DNA of 64,000 nucleotides, taken from positions 29,055 through 93,054 of the forward strand of contig NZ_BNBC01000027.1 in assembly GCF_014654675.1 (NCBI RefSeq), in the 5' to 3' direction. Below are positions 16,020 through 24,024 of this stretch, in pieces. The first letter of the stretch is position 1. Every line of letters starts with the position of its first letter. The position numbers and the translations under genes are program-made. The notes beneath the pieces are model-generated. The model made no database searches. It had not been told where the DNA came from and worked only from the letters and a program-made list of their open reading frames with translations. The stretch comes from Streptomyces spiralis (GTDB lineage Bacteria; Actinomycetota; Actinomycetes; Streptomycetales; Streptomycetaceae).

Positions 16020-16547
16020 CTAGCGGCGTTCGCGCAGCCCGACCACGCGGAAACTCGCCCTGCCGACGCGGAGCACGCCGTCTGACAGCGGCGTGCACCG
16101 TACGCCTCCCTTGCCGCGCAGCGCGCGCTGCGCCCCGGGCCCGATGACAGCGTCCATCCACGCGCACGGCCGTGCCGCGCGATTGACGGCGAAGGCGATG
16201 GGGCCGTCGCCGGTGTCGAGCTCCACGGTCCGATCGATGCAGGAGTCGATGTCGACGCCTCGAAGCAGGATGTTCCGTCGCGTCTGTTGGAGGTCGACGG
16301 CAGGATCGATGCTTGTGGGCAGGTTCTCTTCCGCCATGATGGTCACGGCCGCGTCCCGGTGAGCCGGCTGGGCGAAGTACCGGTCGCCGACGATTCCGAG
16401 GTGACGGCGTACATGGATCTGCTGCACCAGGCCGCCGACAGGGTCAGCTGACGGCCCCTGGGCGGGCCGTCCGGAGAACCGGTGCACTGGCGACACGAGG
16501 AGCTGCACCACCTGCACCTCGTCCTGAGGGACATGTGGGGAACTCAA
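16020..16547 (-). CDS. MOSC domain protein
   Basis: A 175-residue MOSC (molybdenum cofactor sulfurase C-terminal) domain protein. Family marks are VVQLLVSPVHRFSGRPA, LGIVGDRYFAQPAHRDAAVT, QTRRNILLRGVDID, the Cys-containing NRAARPCAWMDAVIGPGA and GGVRCTPLSDGVLRVG. MOSC proteins bind or deliver sulfur or molybdenum cofactor ligands, and some act as N-hydroxylated compound reductases. It converges on the molybdoenzyme cassette. The TTG at 16547 is the longest start; GTG codons at 16517 and 16511 are also reasonable. Confidence 0.85.
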   Translation of the reverse strand: MSSPHVPQDEVQVVQLLVSPVHRFSGRPAQGPSADPVGGLVQQIHVRRHLGIVGDRYFAQPAHRDAAVTIMAEENLPTSIDPAVDLQQTRRNILLRGVDIDSCIDRTVELDTGDGPIAFAVNRAARPCAWMDAVIGPGAQRALRGKGGVRCTPLSDGVLRVGRASFRVVGLRERR

Positions 16548-17056
16548 ACCGAGTCCACACCCTTCCAGGGGTCGTGAGGCGGGCCGCGCAGGCCGCCCCG
16601 GGCGTGCCCACGCCCCGCATCAGAGCGTCGCGGCCGACGCGGGAGCCACTTGGCTGGGAAAGTGCCCTTGGCGGTCCGCGACCCGACCGCGGGCCGCAAG
16701 CGCTTTGGCACGGCCTCCAGAGTAGTGCGCCTTCCTGAGCAGGGGCAGGCGGTCGATCCGCCCGTCGACGCGCAGTAGAGGCACGGTGGACAGGACGCTC
16801 ATCGGAAGAGGAACCGGCCAGTGCATCCTGACCGAGATCACCGAGGAGAAGCGACAGCCGCGGTGATTCCGACCGCCCAGCAGGCGTAGTCGAGCGGCGG
16901 TACGCACAGGCCGCTGCCGGCACCGTGAACATCACCACCACCGATGCCCGCCCGGAGACCCGGCCCCGGCCACCCTCGTGCCTCTCGGCTACGGACCGTG
17001 GCATCTTCTCCGCGGGGTGCCTGCGACAACGACATGGTTGCCGGCCTCCGCCGGCC
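16548..17056. other. Intergenic region between the MOSC and SARP genes
   Basis: A 509-base stretch without a convincing gene. Short minus-strand frames (for example 16620-16907 and 16838-17035) give no recognisable protein and have no ribosome site. The composition resembles coding sequence, so this may be another decayed gene. Confidence 0.4.
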
Positions 17057-18907
17057 CTACCAACGGGCCGGTTCGCCCTGGTCGAGGAATCCCCGCCCCG
17101 CCTGCTCCGCCGCATACGCGGCCACGAGCCGGTTCCAGCTGTACCGGCCCGGACCGATTTCCGAGACGAGGTGCGCTCGAGTGAGGCGCGACAGGACCTG
17201 GCGGACCCGGCACTCGGGCCGTCCGGCCAGGTCCGCGACCTGCGATGCCGCGAACATGGGGTCAGGGCAGGCGCTCAGGTCGCGGAAGAGCGCGGCCGTT
17301 TCCGTGTCGAGCAGGCGGTACGAGCGAGTGATGGACGCGCGGACGTCGAGCGCCCGGTCCTCGTCGCTCGCGAAGGCGTCCAGGGCGCCGTGCTCCGGCG
17401 TCTCGTACTCATCGGCCAGGCTCGCCAGGCGCAGTTGCGGTCGATAGGCCGCGCGGGCGGCGACGTTGGCCAGGGCCAGGGGGAGCTGCCCGGCCAGCCG
17501 GATGATGCGGTCGACGGCCTCTGGTTCAGCCGCTGTCCTCGCTGCGCCGAGTCGGCGCGCGAGGAGGCTGCGTGCGTCCGTCTGGCTCAGGGGCGTGAGT
17601 GTCAGGGGAAGTGCCTGGTAGGCGGCGACGAGCGCGTGCAGTTGCATGCGGCTGGTGACAAGGGCCATGGAGCCGGGGCCTCCGGGGAGGAGGTGCTTGA
17701 GCTGGTCCGTGTTCCATGCGTTGTCGAGCACGACGAGCACTCGGCGGCCGGCGAGCAAGCCGCGGAACATGAGCCCCCGCGCCTGCGAGGTCTCGGGCAT
17801 GTCCTCGGGGCGGACCCCCAAGGACTGCAGGAAGTCCTCGAGTACGTGCGCGGGGTCCCGTGGCTCGGCCTCCGGTCCGGCTCCCTGAAGGTCGGCGAAG
17901 AGCTGGCCGTCCGGGAAGCGGTCAGCCAAACGGTGGGCGACAGTGGTGGCGAAGGCTGTCTTGCCGACGCCGGCCAGTCCGCCGACCGTGCAGATGGCCA
18001 CAGAGGACGACGCCTCCGCATCGGCGACCAAACGCTCGACCTGCTTCTGCTCTCTCTCGCGCCCGACGAGGCTCGGCAGGGCGGCTGGGAGCTGGGCCGG
18101 GGCGTGAGGCGGGGCCGTCCGTGGCGCCCCCTTCGGACGGTCCGCGCATTGCGGGAGCTGGAATCGCCCGGAGAGGATGCGATCGTGGACTTGCTGCAGT
18201 TCCGGCGAGGGGCTGACGCCAAGGCGTTGACGCAGCAGGTGACTGGTCGTGTGGTAGATGGTCAGGGCTTCGGACTGCCGCCCAGCGCCGTAGAGCGCGG
18301 TCATGAGGAGGCCGCATATGCGCTCTCGAAGCGGGTGCTCGACAAGCAGGGCGGAAAGTTCTGCGGCGGCCTCGGCGTAGCGCCCTGTCTCCACTTCGCA
18401 GGCGAGCTGCTCCTCCACACAGGCGAGGCGTAGCTCACCGAGGACACTGCGCTGCTGGTCCGCGAACGGCCCCGGGACCCCGGCCAGGGCCACCCCCTTC
18501 CACATGTCGAGGCCCTCGGTCAGCAGGCTCGCCGCGGACGCCAGGTCGCCGTTGCCGCGTGCCTCCCGCGCCCTTGCCGCTGTCTCCTTGAACCTGTTCA
18601 GGTCCAGAGCGTCCGGTCGGATGTGCAGCAGGTAGCCCCCGTCGACCAAGCGCACGGAGCTGCCACTCTGCACCCCCAGTGCCTGCCTGAGCCTGTACAC
18701 GTAAGTGCGCACGGAGCCCACGGCCGACGGCGGGGCCTCGTCGCCCCACACGTCCTCCACCAGTTTCGAGAGGCTTACCGGCTTGCCCGCCCTGAGCAGC
18801 AGCGAAGCGAGCACGGCGCACTGCCTCGGCTGACCGGCTGCGGCCTCGACTCCCTGCCTGTGCAGCCGGACGGGACCGAGCACTGAGAACTGGACGCCTG
18901 GGTGCAT
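17057..18907 (-). CDS. SARP-type regulator with NB-ARC ATPase domain
   Basis: A 616-residue AfsR-like activator. The N-terminal OmpR-type winged helix (about residues 1-95; VLGPVRL, RQCAVLASLLLRAGKPVS, VRTYVYRLRQAL) is followed by a bacterial transcriptional activation domain (100-250; ACVEEQLACEVETGRYAEAA), then an NB-ARC ATPase with P-loop GGLAGVGKTAF and kinase-2 RRVLVVLDNAWN. It stops after the ARC winged helix, so the TPR half of full AfsR proteins is absent. Such proteins switch on antibiotic or morphology genes. A GGACTA-AA-TAGTCC dyad lies about 100 bases before the start. No biosynthetic cluster is adjacent. Confidence 0.88.
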   Translation of the reverse strand: MHPGVQFSVLGPVRLHRQGVEAAAGQPRQCAVLASLLLRAGKPVSLSKLVEDVWGDEAPPSAVGSVRTYVYRLRQALGVQSGSSVRLVDGGYLLHIRPDALDLNRFKETAARAREARGNGDLASAASLLTEGLDMWKGVALAGVPGPFADQQRSVLGELRLACVEEQLACEVETGRYAEAAAELSALLVEHPLRERICGLLMTALYGAGRQSEALTIYHTTSHLLRQRLGVSPSPELQQVHDRILSGRFQLPQCADRPKGAPRTAPPHAPAQLPAALPSLVGREREQKQVERLVADAEASSSVAICTVGGLAGVGKTAFATTVAHRLADRFPDGQLFADLQGAGPEAEPRDPAHVLEDFLQSLGVRPEDMPETSQARGLMFRGLLAGRRVLVVLDNAWNTDQLKHLLPGGPGSMALVTSRMQLHALVAAYQALPLTLTPLSQTDARSLLARRLGAARTAAEPEAVDRIIRLAGQLPLALANVAARAAYRPQLRLASLADEYETPEHGALDAFASDEDRALDVRASITRSYRLLDTETAALFRDLSACPDPMFAASQVADLAGRPECRVRQVLSRLTRAHLVSEIGPGRYSWNRLVAAYAAEQAGRGFLDQGEPARW

Positions 18908-19004
18908 AGTGCCTACCGCCCTGGGGATCCTTGTGAGGCTGGGTACCGGCCCTCCAGCAGGGGACCGCTCTCCTCAAACATACCGCAGACCGGTCCGATA
19001 TTCT

Positions 19005-19018
19005 GGACTAAATAGTCC
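19005..19018. promoter_or_regulatory. Dyad GGACTA-AA-TAGTCC upstream of the SARP gene
   Basis: A perfect 6-2-6 inverted repeat located 98 bases before the SARP start and just upstream of an AT-rich AGAATAT on the minus strand. Its size and symmetry fit a TetR-family operator. Similar dyads occur at 19945-19958, in front of the tetR gene in this window, and at 27151-27164. It falls in the 323-base spacer 18908-19230, where I see nothing else. Confidence 0.6.
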
Positions 19019-19230
19019 CCTTACTGGGAGGCGACCTGCTCGTTGCGCGGGGGTCGCTTGTCGAGATGGGGGCGGGGCTGCGTGCAGGCAGTGGGGCGGG
19101 CGAACGAACGTGTCGTCCCGCCGCCACACCACGGCCGCCTGCCAGGGCGATGAAATCCAGCCGACACGGAGACCGCGAGTTAACCGCCGACGGCGTCGCG
19201 CGGGACTTCGCCGTCCCGCCCCGGGACGGG

Positions 19231-19902
19231 TCAGCGACCGCCCGCGTCCCGCGCAGGCGGATTGCCTTCCTCCGCGGGCACGGCATAGGCCTTGACGTGG
19301 CCGATCGCCATGTCGAGGGCGATCCTCATGGGTCTGACGTCCTGGGCCGTCTGCGCAAGGAGGTAGCCGCCCTGAAGGGCGGCCATGAGGCCGGTGGCCA
19401 GTTCTCCGGCGTCCGCGTCGGCACTGAGGACCCCCGAGTCCTTCATTCGCACGAGCCCGGCCTCGAGCAGCCCCGCCCAGGTGTCGAAGTGCCGGGCGAT
19501 CGCCTTGCGCACCTCTTCGTCCTGATCGGCCAGCTCGCTCGCAAGGGAGCCGAGCGGGCAGCCGTACGCTCCGTTCCGGAGCGCGTTGCGTTCGATCACC
19601 GCGTCCCGCCAGCGCTCCAGCCCGCGGAGAGAGTTCAGCCGCCGCAGCAGCTGGTAGTGACGTTCGAGCACTTCAGCGGCCTGCAACGCGACAACGTCCC
19701 GCACCAGCGCATCCTTGTCGGGGTAGTGGCGGTAGAGCTGGGATTTACTCGTTCCGCTGGCCGCCCTGACATCGTCGAGGGTCGTGAGAGCCACTCCCTT
19801 GACGTACATCATGTCCGCGGCGGCCCTCAGAATGCGCTCGCGAGTCACCCGACCGCGCTCAGTCAGTCGGGAGTCGTTTTTGTCGCGTGCCTGTTCCGCC
19901 AC
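19231..19902 (-). CDS. TetR-family transcriptional regulator
   Basis: A 223-residue repressor. The helix-turn-helix is near residues 15-60 (TRERILRAAADMMYVKGV, TTLDDVRAASGTSKSQLYRHYPDKDALV); the ligand domain has CPLGSLASELADQDEEVR and ends ALDMAIGHVKAYA, the LmrA/YxaF-like subclass. I chose GTG 19902; the frame stays open upstream to 20247, but that part has no homology-like content. It is divergent from the rraA-like gene, with an imperfect GGACTT-CA-AGGTCC dyad 43 bases before its start, so it probably represses itself and its neighbour. Confidence 0.85.
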   Translation of the reverse strand: MAEQARDKNDSRLTERGRVTRERILRAAADMMYVKGVALTTLDDVRAASGTSKSQLYRHYPDKDALVRDVVALQAAEVLERHYQLLRRLNSLRGLERWRDAVIERNALRNGAYGCPLGSLASELADQDEEVRKAIARHFDTWAGLLEAGLVRMKDSGVLSADADAGELATGLMAALQGGYLLAQTAQDVRPMRIALDMAIGHVKAYAVPAEEGNPPARDAGGR

Positions 19903-19944
19903 ATTGGCCAGAGTACCGGTGCGGAGGCTAACAGGATCCAGAAT

Positions 19945-19958
19945 GGACTTCAAGGTCC
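19945..19958. promoter_or_regulatory. Imperfect dyad GGACTT-CA-AGGTCC between tetR and the rraA-like gene
   Basis: Half-sites GGACTT (19945-19950) and AGGTCC (19953-19958) are inverted with five of six positions matching. It sits 43 bases upstream of the TetR start, in the 280-base divergent spacer. It has the same 6-2-6 layout as the perfect dyads at 19005 and 27151 and is the expected place for autoregulation. Confidence 0.5.
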
Positions 19959-20182
19959 TTTTCCGTCCTCGAGGTGCGGTGGCCGCGCTCGGTGGCGCCG
20001 GGGTGCTCGAGTACGGCGGCCACGGGTGCGGATACGCGGCCAGGCCGGTACCGACTGCGCACGCCGAAGAGCCGGCAGGCCTCGCGGGCACGACCGCGCG
20101 CCGGATGGCCACACGCTGTGTGACCATCGTGCACAGAGCGTGCCTGGTGCCTGCAGTCGGCCGCTGCGAAAGGAAGAAGCCG

Positions 20183-20821
20183 ATGACGAACAACACCATG
20201 GCCACGAGGGCCGCCCGACTCGGATGCGCCACGCTCGTCGACGCCATGGGCCGGGTCTACGGCCACCGGGCTCACATTCCCGCCATGTCGAGCCCCGATC
20301 CCCTTCGCCCCCTCTTCGGGCGTGCCGCCACCATCTCCTTCCTGCCGTACCGCGAGGATCTGACGGAAACAGGCCGAGACTTCAGGCACTACTTCTACGG
20401 AGCGCTCGGGGAAGGGCTCCCCGCAGAGCACGTACTCGTGCTCTCCAGCGGCGGCTACTCCGACGTGTCGCACGGCGGGGGCACCAAGCTCGCAAGGGCG
20501 GACAGCGCCGGGCTGGCGGGCGTCCTGGCGGACGGCCGCCTCCGGGACTTCACCCAGCTGCGCGCCTACGGGTTTGCCACGTGGTGCACCGGGGAGGCGG
20601 TCCGCTGGGGCGGCGACACGGTAATGCCTCACGCCTTCGGCGTGGCCGTCGAGGTCTCCGGCGTGTGCGTGAACCCGGGCGACTACGTCTACATGGACAG
20701 CGCCGGCGGCGTCGTGATCCCTCCAGCGAGCCTGCACCAGGTCTTCGCCATCGCGGAGGACATCTCGGCCGATGAAGCCGCGGCTGCCAGAGACATCAGG
20801 GCCGAAAGCACACAGCCGTGA
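20183..20821 (+). CDS. RraA-family protein
   Basis: A 212-residue RraA/HMG aldolase-like protein. The active-site signature is GVLADGRLRDFTQLRAYGF, which retains the metal-binding Asp and the Arg-Asp pair. The C-terminal NPGDYVYMDSAGGVVIPPASL is also typical. Members are either inhibitors of RNase E or class II aldolases/decarboxylases acting on oxaloacetate or 4-hydroxy-4-methyl-2-oxoglutarate. An insert with RHYFYGALGEGL before the glycine-rich loop suggests a divergent branch. The ATG has AAGGA upstream. Divergent from tetR and probably controlled by it. Confidence 0.82.
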   Translation: MTNNTMATRAARLGCATLVDAMGRVYGHRAHIPAMSSPDPLRPLFGRAATISFLPYREDLTETGRDFRHYFYGALGEGLPAEHVLVLSSGGYSDVSHGGGTKLARADSAGLAGVLADGRLRDFTQLRAYGFATWCTGEAVRWGGDTVMPHAFGVAVEVSGVCVNPGDYVYMDSAGGVVIPPASLHQVFAIAEDISADEAAAARDIRAESTQP

Positions 20822-21088
20822 CAGTTGAGGCGACTTCAGGGAACCACGCTGTGGGCCGGGCAGGTGCGGCACAGGCGGACACCTGAGGGCCCATCTCCGG
20901 CCTTGATGTCTCTCTGAGCCCGAAGAGCCGGCCTCGGCGCCGAATCTCTGTGTCCGGGGTCGAAGGCGGTCGCGCGGACAGCGGAGCGGTCAATCGGCAA
21001 CGGCGAAGCCGTCGGAACCCAGCGTTCGACCGCGCAGGCGGTGATACCAGGATCGAGGTAGGGTTCCGGCGCCCTCGCGACAAGGCCC

Positions 21089-21643
21089 TCAGGCGGAGGG
21101 CGTCGCGCGCTTGGGCAGCACCCAGTCTTCGCGCGGGAAGTGGCATGTGTAGCCGTTCGGGTATGTGATGAGGTAATCCTGGTGCTCGGGCTCGGCCTCC
21201 CAGAAGGGGCCTGCCGGCTCGATCGTCGTCACGGCCTTACCCGGCCACAGGCCCGACGCATCGACATCCGCGATCGTGTCGCGTGCGACCTGCTCCTGCT
21301 CGGGCGACAGGGGGAAGATCGCCGAGCGGTAGCTCGTGCCGATGTCGTTCCCCTGGCGGTTCAGGGTCGACGGGTCGTGGATCTGAAAGAAGAACGCCAG
21401 GATGTCACGGTAGGTCGTCTGCGTCGGATCAAAGACGATCTCGACCGCTTCGGCGTGGCCGGGATGGTTGCGGTACGTCGCGTGATCGTTCTCTCCGCCG
21501 GTGTATCCGACGCGCGTCTCCAGCACGCCGGGCTGCCGGCGAATGAGGTCCTCCATGCCCCAGAAGCAGCCGCCGGCCAGGACGGCCGTCTCGGTGCCCG
21601 GTTCCCGAGTGATCTGCCCGGTGTCGTGAATTCCGCTGGTCAT
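21089..21643 (-). CDS. msrA: Peptide methionine sulfoxide reductase MsrA, second copy
   Basis: A 184-residue MsrA with catalytic GGCFWGMEDL (Cys26), RVGYTGG, YRNHPGHAEAVEI and EPEHQDYL. It retains a second cysteine in the C-terminal NGYTCHF, the usual place of the resolving cysteine, so it can form a disulfide and use thioredoxin, unlike the copy at 11615-12124. The ATG has GAGGAG upstream. It is divergent from msrB across a 568-base spacer. It is too different from the first copy to be a recent duplication. Confidence 0.93.
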   Translation of the reverse strand: MTSGIHDTGQITREPGTETAVLAGGCFWGMEDLIRRQPGVLETRVGYTGGENDHATYRNHPGHAEAVEIVFDPTQTTYRDILAFFFQIHDPSTLNRQGNDIGTSYRSAIFPLSPEQEQVARDTIADVDASGLWPGKAVTTIEPAGPFWEAEPEHQDYLITYPNGYTCHFPREDWVLPKRATPSA

Positions 21644-22211
21644 GATGCGTACTCCTCTGCAATGGGCAGCTTTCGTGGTGTGGGACGGCCTCACCCGCGC
21701 CCGGGGTGCACCGCGCGACTCCGATGAGCCACCAGGCCCACCGCATTGCGCCCGCACCCACGTCATGAGCGTCGATCCTTCGCCCCGTCTTACCGAACCA
21801 CGTCGCCATTGGGCTTCTTCCTCGCCGCCCTCGCACCCCACCCGATCGATCAGCCCGGCAAGACTCCGAGGTCTGGCGGAAGCGCAAGGCGCCGCCTGCG
21901 GAGACGGCGAAGCTCTCCGGCGCGCGGTTCCGGGAGCGCCTCGAACAGGTCCGTGGGCATGGCGGGCTCCATCAGGTCGGCTGCCTGGGCGACGAAAACC
22001 GCGCGAACGCGGCCGGCGGGCTTTCCACCTCCGGGGGCAGGCGGCCGGGGCCGCGCACACGGGCGGCGCCCCTCGCTGCCCAGTCTGCCGCCTTTGCGGC
22101 GCCGCGCACACCGGATGCTCTTCGGTCCCTGGGCCCGGGGCGTCGCGGTAAGAACACGGGCGGCGCACGACGCGGAAACCAAGACGCTGCCGCGCTACCC
22201 GGGAGGTAGGC
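21644..22211. other. Intergenic region between msrA and msrB
   Basis: A 568-base divergent spacer, large for this genome. An open minus frame covers part of it (21850-22182), but its translation is Arg/Pro-rich and unlike any family I know. Promoters for both reductase genes must lie here. No clear dyad or RNA gene was seen. Confidence 0.4.
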
Positions 22212-22679
22212 ATGACGGAGTACCGCAAGAGTCCTGAGCGCGTCTCGCAGCTCACGGACCAGCAGTACCGAGTGACCCAGCAGGATGGGACCGAGCCCGC
22301 GTTCGCCAACGCCTACTGGGACAACAAAGCGGCCGGGATCTACGTGGACATCGTTTCCGGTGAGCCCCTGTTCGCCTCGGTCGACAAGTACGACAGCACG
22401 ACCGGGTGGCCCAGCTTCACGAAGCCGCTCGACCCCGACCATGTCGTCGTGACCCCCGACACCAGCCACGGCATGGTCCGCGTCGAAGTCCGCTCGGCAC
22501 ACGGGGACAGCCACCTCGGCCACCTGTTCCCCGACGGGCCCCGCGACCAGGGCGGACTGCGGTACTGCATCAACTCCGCATCCCTGCGCTTCGTCCCCGT
22601 CCAAGATCTCGAACGAGAGGGCTACGGTCAGTACCTGCACTTGTTCGACGCGATGCAGGGAGACACCGCCGAAACCTGA
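22212..22679 (+). CDS. msrB: Peptide methionine (R)-S-oxide reductase MsrB
   Basis: Reduces methionine-R-sulfoxide, complementing MsrA. The 155-residue protein has GWPSFTKPLD, the EVRSAHGDSHLGHLFPDGP block and the catalytic Cys119 in RYCINSASLRF. This is the only cysteine: the zinc-binding CxxC pairs are absent, and the resolving position before GWPSF is threonine (STTGWPSF). It is therefore a 1-Cys enzyme that needs an external thiol reductant. GGGAGG lies seven bases before the ATG. Confidence 0.93.
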   Translation: MTEYRKSPERVSQLTDQQYRVTQQDGTEPAFANAYWDNKAAGIYVDIVSGEPLFASVDKYDSTTGWPSFTKPLDPDHVVVTPDTSHGMVRVEVRSAHGDSHLGHLFPDGPRDQGGLRYCINSASLRFVPVQDLEREGYGQYLHLFDAMQGDTAET

Positions 22680-22939
22680 CAGGCAGGCCCTCGGCTGCAA
22701 TCCCCCCGGCCCGCCTCGTCGATTCGCAGTAGACGCCCTGTCCATACCGACGTGGTTGCCTTCCTCTCGGAGGTTGCAGAGAAACGTGGTCGCCGCATCA
22801 CACGGAGGGCAGTGCGCCATCTGTGTTGGTTGGCTCTCGCGGAGCTGGGAAGGCGGCCGTTGAGGCGTCGCCGAGGCTCCCGTGCGTGCGCCGACGCTGC
22901 CGGCCGGCATCCCGTCTCGGCTGCCTGACCCCCCGACCG

Positions 22940-22975
22940 CCGGGCGGGCCGTGCTTCCCCCCACGGCCCGCCCGG
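22940..22975 (+). terminator. Strong 14-bp hairpin between msrB and the GNAT gene
   Basis: CCGGGCGGGCCGTG (22940-22953) pairs perfectly with CACGGCCCGCCCGG (22962-22975) around an eight-base C-rich loop. It lies in the 365-base gap after msrB, without a T run. It is probably a transcription terminator or mRNA end stabiliser; nothing else was recognised in that gap. Confidence 0.6.
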
Positions 22976-23044
22976 CGTGGGGCGTAGGTTCACATCACCG
23001 GCCGCTGGGCCCGTCCGTTCGCAGGCAAGACAGAAAGTGTGACG

Positions 23045-23518
23045 ATGACGATCAAGCTAGAGGCCGAGGCATCGGCCCGTGAAGAGAACAACGCTGCGCT
23101 CATCGCTGCTCTGGACGAGAGAAGTCTCAGCGAGGTGGAATCCAGCTGGAACCTCGATGTCCTCAACGACGCGGAGCACGGTCGCTGGGTCGCCAGCCTC
23201 GGTCCCGAAGCGATCGCCGAGCTCTCGTACCGGTTCGTGGGCGGTCGCGTTGTGCTGCTGACGACCTGGGTCGACCCCGCCTACCGCAAGAATCGGGTGG
23301 CCACGGAGCTCGTCTCTCGCGTGCTGGACGAGATCCGCGAGAGCGGGAAGAAGATCACCATCATCTGCCCGGTCGTGGGTGAGTTCATCGCCCGCAACCC
23401 CGGGTACGCCGACCTCATCGACAAGGTCCATCCCGGAGCCGGCGCCTACCCCAAGCACGAACGCGCGGAAGGCGGCCACGACACAGAGCTCGCCGCGATC
23501 GAGCACGACCTGGCGTAA
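23045..23518 (+). CDS. Small YjdJ-type GNAT acetyltransferase
   Basis: A 157-residue protein with a short GCN5-type fold of the YjdJ/yeast YIT-like kind: IAELSYRFVGGRVVLLTTWVD, the CoA-binding region YRKNRVATELV, and KKITIICPVVGEFIARNPGY near the end. The core is preceded by about 50 residues (WNLDVLNDAEHGRWVAS). The substrate is unknown. GTG 23039 two codons upstream is an equal start choice. A shorter relative is encoded at 27231-27581. Base composition is less GC-rich than in the flanking core genes. Confidence 0.75.
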   Translation: MTIKLEAEASAREENNAALIAALDERSLSEVESSWNLDVLNDAEHGRWVASLGPEAIAELSYRFVGGRVVLLTTWVDPAYRKNRVATELVSRVLDEIRESGKKITIICPVVGEFIARNPGYADLIDKVHPGAGAYPKHERAEGGHDTELAAIEHDLA

Positions 23519-23634
23519 CACTCCGGAGGCAGAACGCCGTCCTCCATCTCGTTGCCGCCGCTTGTGTGCGGCCGCATGCCTCGAACCACCACAGCTCGCA
23601 AAGGGCCAGTTCGGGCCCACGGGAGGTGCCCGCA

Positions 23635-23964
23635 ATGACCAAGAACCTCGACGGTGTCTCAGCCGAAGACGGTGCACCTGTGCCGGCTGGGGAGATTCCG
23701 GCCGCTCTCACCGCAGGGCGCCTCGTCTACAGCGACGGAGCGACGCAGACCTTCCACTCCGACGGCGCCACCCGCTACTTCGAGGGCGGACGGGAGACCG
23801 AGGGCACGTGGTCGGTCGACGAGAACGGCCACTTCTGTTCGTTCTGGCCGCCGTCCTACCGGGCCTCGTACGACCTGCACCGGGTGGTGGAGGGGGGAGA
23901 GGTCGTCGGCCTTCGGTTCTCGGATCTGCGAAGCGGAAGCCGTTTCGACGGCCGGTACCAGTGA
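23635..23964 (+). CDS. Hypothetical protein
   Basis: A 109-residue soluble protein that I cannot place. It has two adjacent short repeats (TLTAGRLVYSDGATQTF-like and FHSDGATRYF), reminiscent of a MORN or beta-hairpin repeat, then GTWSVDENGHFCSFWPPSY and a basic end. The pattern GxWxxxxxGxxC is shared with some DUF995-like small proteins, which is only a weak hint. GGGAGG lies ahead of the ATG with good spacing, so translation is likely. Confidence 0.6.
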   Translation: MTKNLDGVSAEDGAPVPAGEIPAALTAGRLVYSDGATQTFHSDGATRYFEGGRETEGTWSVDENGHFCSFWPPSYRASYDLHRVVEGGEVVGLRFSDLRSGSRFDGRYQ

Positions 23965-24024
23965 ACGCCGGACCTGCCCCTGGTGGAAAACGACCGGGGG
24001 AGCGCGAGGGACGAGGGCGCCCTC

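Noticed and set aside
19111..19125. TGTCGTCCCG, matching part of the tRNA-Pro 3' end, considered as a distal att site.
   Set aside because: Only ten bases match, and there is no T-arm sequence; chance is sufficient.
21850..22182. A 110-codon minus frame in the msrA-msrB spacer.
   Set aside because: No ribosome site, no recognisable motif, and composition typical of a high-GC random open frame.
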